The notes below the pieces were generated by a model. The model had not been told where the DNA came from, did not search any database, and saw only the letters and a list, made by a program, of their open reading frames with translations. DNA of 64,000 bases from Paludibacter sp. (GTDB taxonomy: Bacteria > Bacteroidota > Bacteroidia > Bacteroidales > Paludibacteraceae), in the NCBI GenBank assembly GCA_028690665.1, contig JAQVAV010000002.1, forward strand, positions 186,001-250,000. The letters are read 5' to 3'. A program made the translations under genes and the position numbers. Each line of letters opens with the position of its first letter. Positions within the stretch are counted from its first letter, which is position 1. Positions 62,764-64,000 of the stretch are shown one piece after another.

Positions 62764-64000
62764 ATGGATATGTTTAAAGATCTTTTTACTACACCGGGGC
62801 TAACATCAACCCTGCTTATTCTATGTCTGACGGCTTTTTCAGGAATTCTAATAGGAAAAATTCAGGTTAAAAAAATTAAATTAGGCATTGCCGGAGTTTT
62901 ATTTAGCGGAATTCTGATTGCACATTGGGGTTTTCCGATTGATGAACATGTGCTACATTTTCTCCGGGATTTTGGTTTAATACTTTTTGTTTACAGTATT
63001 GGGGTAGATATGGGGCCCCGTTTTTTTTCTTCTTTTAAAAAGGATGGTCTGACTTTAAATGTTATTGCAACCGGAATTGTGGTCTGTGGCTTTGTCGTTG
63101 CTTATGTTATCTACCGGATTACAGATTTGTCGCCAGCCGTGGTTGTCGGGATTATGTCAGGTGCCGTTACCAATACGCCCAGCCTTGGTGCGGCTCAACA
63201 GCTGCTTAGCGAACAGGGCGGAGAATTAGCCAACGCCGCTGCCGATTCGGGTATGGGGTATGCAGTTGCTTATCCGTTCGGTATTTTGGGTATTATTCTT
63301 ACAATGCTTCTTGTCAGATTAATTTTCCGGATTAATGTTGATAAAGAAATTCAAGATTACAATGATAGTCTCGGTGGTAACGAATCGAAGTTGCAAAGTG
63401 TAGAGATAAAGGTAAATAATCCGAATTTGTATGGAAAGCAGATTTCTTATATTAAGCAGGTTATTGATAAAGAACTGGCCATATCCCGTATTTTCAGGGA
63501 AAGAGAATACATTATAGCTACAGATACAGAGGTTATCCGGCCAGGGGATGTGATTCTGGGAGTCTCTTCTCAGAAATTTATTGATAACCTGGGTATTAAA
63601 ATCGGAGACGTGACTGTGTACGAAAAAAAGGAAATATCAGGGATGTTGAGTTCTGCTAATGTGTTGTTGACGAATAGAAAATTAGCCGGAAAAACGATAG
63701 ATCAAATAGGTATCTATCGTCGTTATCCGGCTAATATAACCAGAATTTATCGCTCAGGAATTGAAATTTTACCGAATATGACCACTACTCTTGAATTGGG
63801 CGATACGGTAAAAATCGTTGGCAAAAAAGAAATTATCAATGATGTAAAAAAAGAATTGGGGAATTCTGTCAAAGAGCTGGCCAAACCCAATATATTTTCA
63901 GTTTTTCTTGGGATATTCATTGGTATTATCATTGGAAGCATTCCTATTTTTATTCCAGGTATTCCGGCACCGGCAAAACTAGGATTAGCCGGAGGTCCTT
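62764..64000 (+). CDS. AspT/YidE-type transporter (3' end outside window)
   Basis: The frame is open to the window edge (412 codons seen). The start is the Met at 62764 (MDMFKDLFTTPGLTSTLLIL) or two codons later. The first AspT/YidE/YbjL duplication domain has LVLFSGILIAHWGFP-like helices and GIMSGAVTNTPSLGAAQQLL. TrkA-C regulatory domains follow (about residues 200-370, with EIKVNNPNLYGKQISYIKQV and LELGDTVKIVGKKEIINDVK). A second membrane half begins with FLGIFIGIIIGSIPIFIPGI. The family includes aspartate:alanine exchangers and the succinate exporter SucE of Corynebacterium. Control by a B12 riboswitch suggests a link to the methylmalonyl-CoA mutase branch (inference). Confidence 0.88.
   Translation, partial: MDMFKDLFTTPGLTSTLLILCLTAFSGILIGKIQVKKIKLGIAGVLFSGILIAHWGFPIDEHVLHFLRDFGLILFVYSIGVDMGPRFFSSFKKDGLTLNVIATGIVVCGFVVAYVIYRITDLSPAVVVGIMSGAVTNTPSLGAAQQLLSEQGGELANAAADSGMGYAVAYPFGILGIILTMLLVRLIFRINVDKEIQDYNDSLGGNESKLQSVEIKVNNPNLYGKQISYIKQVIDKELAISRIFREREYIIATDTEVIRPGDVILGVSSQKFIDNLGIKIGDVTVYEKKEISGMLSSANVLLTNRKLAGKTIDQIGIYRRYPANITRIYRSGIEILPNMTTTLELGDTVKIVGKKEIINDVKKELGNSVKELAKPNIFSVFLGIFIGIIIGSIPIFIPGIPAPAKLGLAGGP

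Overview
The window is AT-rich DNA from a member of the phylum Bacteroidota, most likely order Bacteroidales. The evidence is the repeated -7 promoter element TAnnTTTG with a TTG/TTTG about 19-22 nt upstream, a large cell-wall-associated esterase with a type IX secretion C-terminal domain, a TonB receptor, the RDD/SpoIIM/DUF4129/DUF4350/MoxR/DUF58 gene block, the tiny AURKAIP1/COX24-type protein next to HU and RNase G, and a large type II-C Cas9. I cannot name genus or species.

Bases 1-4.5 kb are accessory. The window opens inside a prokaryotic Argonaute gene (MID and PIWI domains, catalytic Asp residues apparently missing). An SF2 DECH-box helicase follows directly. Next come a GC-rich non-coding island, an excisionase-like HTH gene and a frameshifted DUF6266 gene. 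Bases 4.5-16.5 kb are a complete type II-C CRISPR-Cas locus: leader, 56 repeats and 55 spacers read on the + strand, then cas2, cas1 and cas9 on the - strand, and a tracrRNA gene divergent from cas9. A RAYT transposase, its palindromes and a DUF6155 gene sit between cas1 and cas9.

Bases 16.6-37 kb are mostly housekeeping: rng, a 29-residue ribosomal-type protein, HU, a TlpA-like lipoprotein, mutY, DUF805, the MoxR/DUF58/SpoIIM/RDD block, a large secreted pectinesterase-like protein, tRNA-Asn, a PfkB sugar/nucleoside kinase, an EamA transporter, an acyltransferase and a TraB/GumN-like protein.

Bases 36.7-46.3 kb look like a peptide-bacteriocin locus. Two small HTH proteins precede three short precursor peptides with double-glycine leaders and several tiny membrane proteins (possible immunity). 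A MutS-like ATPase, a CPBP-type membrane protease, an HlyD adaptor and a C39-peptidase ABC exporter follow. Two of the precursors share a nearly identical 235-bp promoter-plus-leader cassette and diverge exactly at the Gly-Gly cleavage site, which suggests cassette shuffling of the toxin cores.

Bases 46.5-54.7 kb are a MacB-type efflux operon (ATPase, two permeases, periplasmic adaptor, TolC) with a PadR regulator and a PspC/DUF2807 protein. Bases 54.9-62 kb hold a TonB-dependent receptor, a small Cys-containing protein, a FeoB-associated Cys-rich protein, a FeoA-FeoB fusion and an OprB-like porin. The right edge has a cobalamin riboswitch controlling an AspT/YidE-type transporter that runs off the window.
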